DNA from: an uncultured Prevotellaceae bacterium
Lineage (GTDB): Bacteria; Bacteroidota; Bacteroidia; Bacteroidales; Bacteroidaceae
Assembly: GCA_946415705.1 (NCBI GenBank)
Contig: CAMKTN010000018.1
Coordinates: 1-44,189 of the forward strand
Length of the DNA stretch: 44,189 nucleotides
Reading direction: 5' to 3'
The notes beneath the pieces were generated by a model that had not been told where the DNA came from, did not search any database, and was given only the letters and a program-made list of their open reading frames with translations. The stretch's first letter is position 1, and each line of letters begins with the position of its first letter. Below are positions 41,417 through 44,189 of the stretch, one piece after another. A program made the translations under genes and the position numbers.

Positions 41417-43294
41417 TTGTCCTCCTCCTTCCTCCCTACGACCCGCAAAGAGATGGCCCAGCGCGGCTGGGAACAGGCCGACGTCATCATCCTTTCCGCT
41501 GACGCCTACGTGGACCATCCCTCGTTCGGCGCCGCCGTCATAGGTCGTCTGCTGGAAGCCGAGGGCCTGCGCGTAGCCATCATCCCGCAACCCGACTGGC
41601 ACGGCGACTACCGCGACTTCAAGAAGCTCGGCCGCCCGCGCCTCTGGTTCGGCGTAGCCCCCGGCTGCATGGATTCGATGGTCAACAAGTACACCGCTGC
41701 GCGCCGCCTGCGCTCCGAGGACGCCTACAGCCCCGACGGGCGCCACGACCTGCGCCCCGAATACCCCACCATCGTCTATACACAGATCGTGCGGCAGCTC
41801 TTCCCCGACTGCCCCGTCATCCTCGGCGGCATTGAGGCCTCCCTGCGCCGCCTTGCACACTACGACTACTGGCAGCAGCGCCTGCGCCCCAGCATCCTCC
41901 TCGCCAGCGGCGCCGACGCCATCCTCTACGGCATGGGCGAGCAGCCCACCCTCGAACTCGTGCATCGCGCCCAGGAGCTCCTTGACAGCTACCACCCCTC
42001 CCTCGCCTACGACGACCAAGGCAACGCCCTCCTCACCCGCGCCGCTCTTCGCGAAGCACTGAATGGACTGCCCCAATCCGTCGTGGCCTACCCCACCCCT
42101 TCCACGATTCCCGGCGGCATCACCGCCGAAGACATCGTCCTCCACCCCTTCGAGGACTGCCTCCGCAATCCCCGCCACCACGCCGAGAACTTCCACCATA
42201 TCGAGGAGGAGAGCAACCGCCTCCACGCCCAGCGCCTCATACAGCAGACCGGCACGCAATGGGTCGTCGTCAATCCCCCCTACCCCCCGATGACCACCGA
42301 GCAGCTCGACCACTCCTTCGACCTGCCCTACACACGCCTGCCGCACCCCAAATACGCGGGCAAGCGCATCCCCGCCTTCGAGATGATACGCTTCTCCGTG
42401 AACCTCCACCGCGGCTGCTTCGGCGGCTGCGCCTTCTGCACCATCTCCGCCCACCAGGGCAAGTTCGTGGTCACGCGCTCCAAAGAGAGCATCCTCCGCG
42501 AGGTGGAAGCCATCACCCACATGCCCGACTTCCGCGGCAACCTCTCCGACCTCGGCGGGCCTTCAGCCAATATGTACGGCATGCGGGGCCGCAACCAGAA
42601 AGCCTGCGAGGCCTGCCGCCGACCCTCCTGCATACACCCCGCCATCTGCCCAAACCTCAATGGCGACCACCGCCCGCTCCTCGACATCTACCGCGCCGTA
42701 GATGCCCTTCCCGGCATTCGGCACAGCTACATCGGCAGCGGTGTGCGCTACGACCTGCTCCTCCACGACTGGCGCGACGAAGCCCTCAACCGCGCCGCCC
42801 GCGACTACACGCGCGAGCTCATCACCCGCCACGTCAGCGGCCGCCTCAAGGTAGCCCCCGAGCACACCAGCGACCGCGTCCTGGCGCTCATGCGCAAGCC
42901 CTCCTTCCGCCTGTTCTACGACTTCAAGCGGCAATTCGACCAGATCAACCGCGACTGCGGCCTGCGCCAGCAGATCATCCCCTACTTCATCAGCTCGCAC
43001 CCCGGCTGCCATGAGGAGGACATGGCGCAATTGGCCGACGAGACGCGCCACCTCGGTTTCCGCCTCGAACAAGTGCAGGACTTCACCCCCACACCCATGA
43101 CCACGGCCACCACGATGTACGCCACCGGCTACGACCCCGACACCCTCCAGCCCGTCTTCGTAGCCCGCACGCCCGCCGAGAAAGCCGCCCAGCGCCAGTA
43201 TTTCTTCTGGTACAAGGAAGAAAAACGTCCGCCCCAAAATAAACCTTTTCACCCCAAACCTGTCAAAAACAACAAAGCCAGTAAAAAGAAGTAA
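41417..43294 (+). CDS. ygiQ: YgiQ-family radical SAM protein
   Basis: From TTG 41417 the product has 625 residues. The frame is open upstream to 41291, but that part is translated tandem repeat. The family N-terminus LPTTRKEM...GW starts just after 41417, and no ATG comes before it. There is an N-terminal cobalamin-binding-like region (FGAAVIGRLLEAEGLRV). The radical SAM motif C-x3-C-x2-C is at Cys334, Cys338 and Cys341 in RGCFGGCAFC. A C-terminal YgiQ-specific domain carries DFTPTPMTTATTMYATG. Another Cys set, CEACRRPSCIHPAIC, may hold a second cluster. The reaction is unknown in the family. The spacer to the lipid kinase is 128 bases and repeat-filled. Confidence 0.88.
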   Translation: MSSSFLPTTRKEMAQRGWEQADVIILSADAYVDHPSFGAAVIGRLLEAEGLRVAIIPQPDWHGDYRDFKKLGRPRLWFGVAPGCMDSMVNKYTAARRLRSEDAYSPDGRHDLRPEYPTIVYTQIVRQLFPDCPVILGGIEASLRRLAHYDYWQQRLRPSILLASGADAILYGMGEQPTLELVHRAQELLDSYHPSLAYDDQGNALLTRAALREALNGLPQSVVAYPTPSTIPGGITAEDIVLHPFEDCLRNPRHHAENFHHIEEESNRLHAQRLIQQTGTQWVVVNPPYPPMTTEQLDHSFDLPYTRLPHPKYAGKRIPAFEMIRFSVNLHRGCFGGCAFCTISAHQGKFVVTRSKESILREVEAITHMPDFRGNLSDLGGPSANMYGMRGRNQKACEACRRPSCIHPAICPNLNGDHRPLLDIYRAVDALPGIRHSYIGSGVRYDLLLHDWRDEALNRAARDYTRELITRHVSGRLKVAPEHTSDRVLALMRKPSFRLFYDFKRQFDQINRDCGLRQQIIPYFISSHPGCHEEDMAQLADETRHLGFRLEQVQDFTPTPMTTATTMYATGYDPDTLQPVFVARTPAEKAAQRQYFFWYKEEKRPPQNKPFHPKPVKNNKASKKK

Positions 43295-43355
43295 ATGGAA
43301 AAGATTTAGGTTCAGACTTAAGACCAATTTAAGTTCAGATAAAAGCCTGATTTAG

Positions 43356-43395
43356 ATTTCCGTGTATTTCCGTTCATTTCCGTGTTTTTCCGTGA
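43356..43395. repeat. Decamer array ATTTCCGTGT
   Basis: Four near-identical decamers upstream of the secreted-protein gene at 43424, ending 28 bases before its ATG. Confidence 0.8.
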
Positions 43396-43423
43396 ATCCA
43401 AAAACAATTAAACTCTTTATAAA

Positions 43424-43855
43424 ATGAAAAAGTTCCTTCTCCTCCTCACCGCAGCTCTGCTGCTCAGCATCCCCACCACCTTCGCCGCCTCCAAGCTTGA
43501 GAAGCGCCACGCCTACACCCTCAAGAACCTGAACCTCGACAAGAAGACCGAGGCCGCCTTCAGTCCCATCCTCATGCAATACCTCAAGGACAAGAAAGAA
43601 GCCGGCAAGAAGTACGACGACCTCAAAGACAAGTACAAGGCCGCCGAGAAAGCAGGCACCCTCACCGACAACCAGGCCACGCAGCTCCTCGAAGCCAAGA
43701 TGGAATGCGACGCCGCCGAACTCGAAGTCAAGAAGCGCTACTACCCTGAGTTCCTGAAAGTCCTGCGCCCCAAGAAAGTCTATTATGCCTTCGACCTCTC
43801 CAACGACAAGATGTCCAAGATTGATGGCCGCGACAAAGACAAGGACAAAGACTAA
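43424..43855 (+). CDS. Small secreted Lys-rich protein (CpxP/Spy-like helical)
   Basis: A 143-residue protein with a clean signal peptide (MKK, Leu/Ala-rich core, cleavage at TFAA near residue 22). The mature part is helical and highly charged: Lys-rich with alternating acidic residues, KKEAGKKYDDLKDKYKAAEK and then YYPEFLKVLRPKKVYYAFDL. The last segment resembles the end of Spy/CpxP-like periplasmic chaperones in Bacteroidetes. It ends in a DKDKDKD tail. No Cys, no membrane anchor. The function is not established; a chaperone or metal-binding role is a guess. It may share the ygiQ transcript or have its own promoter in the 129-base spacer. Confidence 0.7.
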   Translation: MKKFLLLLTAALLLSIPTTFAASKLEKRHAYTLKNLNLDKKTEAAFSPILMQYLKDKKEAGKKYDDLKDKYKAAEKAGTLTDNQATQLLEAKMECDAAELEVKKRYYPEFLKVLRPKKVYYAFDLSNDKMSKIDGRDKDKDKD

Positions 43856-43877
43856 CCCCCTCCCCTTTTCCATTATA

Positions 43878-44189
43878 ACCCTTAAGGCTTCAGCGCAAAA
43901 CCCTTAAGGCTTTTTCTCATAACCCTTAAGCCTTTCGCCCGAAACCCTTAGGTCTTATGCCCCGAAGACCTTGGTCTTCTCGTTGTTCCATCGCGACCGA
44001 ACAACGAATGCACCAAGGTCTTCCTACTGGACCACCATGGTGATCCACTCAACGCACATAGCCCTTCCATCGTGTCCCACTAGTGGGACACCGCGAAAGG
44101 TCATGTTCTTCCATGCAACCGTTCATTTCGAGACAAAGTTTTGCCGAAAACCCTATGAGCCCTACGCAAACCGCATCCCTCCGTCATAG
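43878..44189. repeat. Composite multi-hairpin dispersed repeat, copy 2 (cut by window end)
   Basis: This has the same order of parts as copy 1 at 18387. Four AACCCTTAAGGCTT-like units come first. Then come GAAGACC/GGTCTTC (43964-43979), GTTGTTC/GAACAAC (43982-44005), CACCATGGTG and GTCCCACTAGTGGGAC (44074-44089), and the AACCCTATGAGCCCTACGCAAA segment. It breaks off at the window end before the right arm of the terminal inverted repeat. No gene is supported in 43856-44189. Confidence 0.83.

Overview
The window looks like a chromosomal segment of a Bacteroidales bacterium, most likely a Prevotella-type member of the Prevotellaceae. The gene content points there: serine palmitoyltransferase, eukaryote-type GT3 glycogen synthase, a DUF4270 lipoprotein, a lipidated TamA-like outer-membrane protein, methylmalonyl-CoA epimerase and a BspA-type leucine-rich-repeat lipoprotein. 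So do the promoters: many genes are preceded by the Bacteroidetes -7 element TAnnTTTG. The genus is an inference; the order is fairly secure.

Layout. 54-7327: nucleoside phosphorylase, mnmE, an acyltransferase / ketoacyl synthase / acyl carrier protein cassette with a DUF2147 secreted protein, miaA, and a convergent Crp/Fnr regulator. 7522-12250: glycogen cluster I (debranching enzyme, GT4 transferase, GH57 amylase with a lysine-rich tail), closed by a strong terminator. 12320-14650 (minus): DUF4270 lipoprotein and a GT5 N-terminal-half glycogen synthase. 14799-16019: panC-panD. 16074-18171 (minus): methylmalonyl-CoA epimerase and an ABC-F ATPase. 18172-25735: an accessory, more AT-rich stretch with a gene-free repeat block, the His-Xaa-Ser radical-SAM system (hxsA-D-B-C), a Cys-rich small lipoprotein, a BspA-like lipoprotein, and a Y1/HUH (REP-associated type) transposase. 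25931-30255 (minus): glycogen cluster II, GT3 synthase plus glycogen phosphorylase. 30375-38422: Na+/Ca2+ antiporter, small Cys protein, WalJ-type hydrolase, TamL-TrmH-Crp, lepA and a winged-helix protein. 38645-38807: two identical tRNA-Lys genes. 38905-43855: sphingolipid gene spt divergent from a lipid kinase, then ygiQ and a small secreted protein. The right end runs into a second copy of the repeat block seen at 18.4 kb.

The most notable system is the hxs operon. HxsA is a secreted protein with seven His-Xaa-Ser triplets and a membrane segment. It is followed, with overlapping stop and start codons, by HxsD and two radical SAM enzymes, HxsB and HxsC. The family set is defined in protein-family databases, but to my knowledge its chemistry is unknown. 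Here it sits behind a tiny lipoprotein with six cysteines in 18 residues and a BspA surface protein, possibly as one transcription unit. The DNA is also rich in short-period (7-10 bp) tandem arrays at gene junctions. Some of these, and one perfect hairpin, have been absorbed in frame into mnmE, miaA and the GT3 synthase. A composite multi-hairpin repeat occurs twice, and in one of its palindromes the dyad is kept while the sequence changes.
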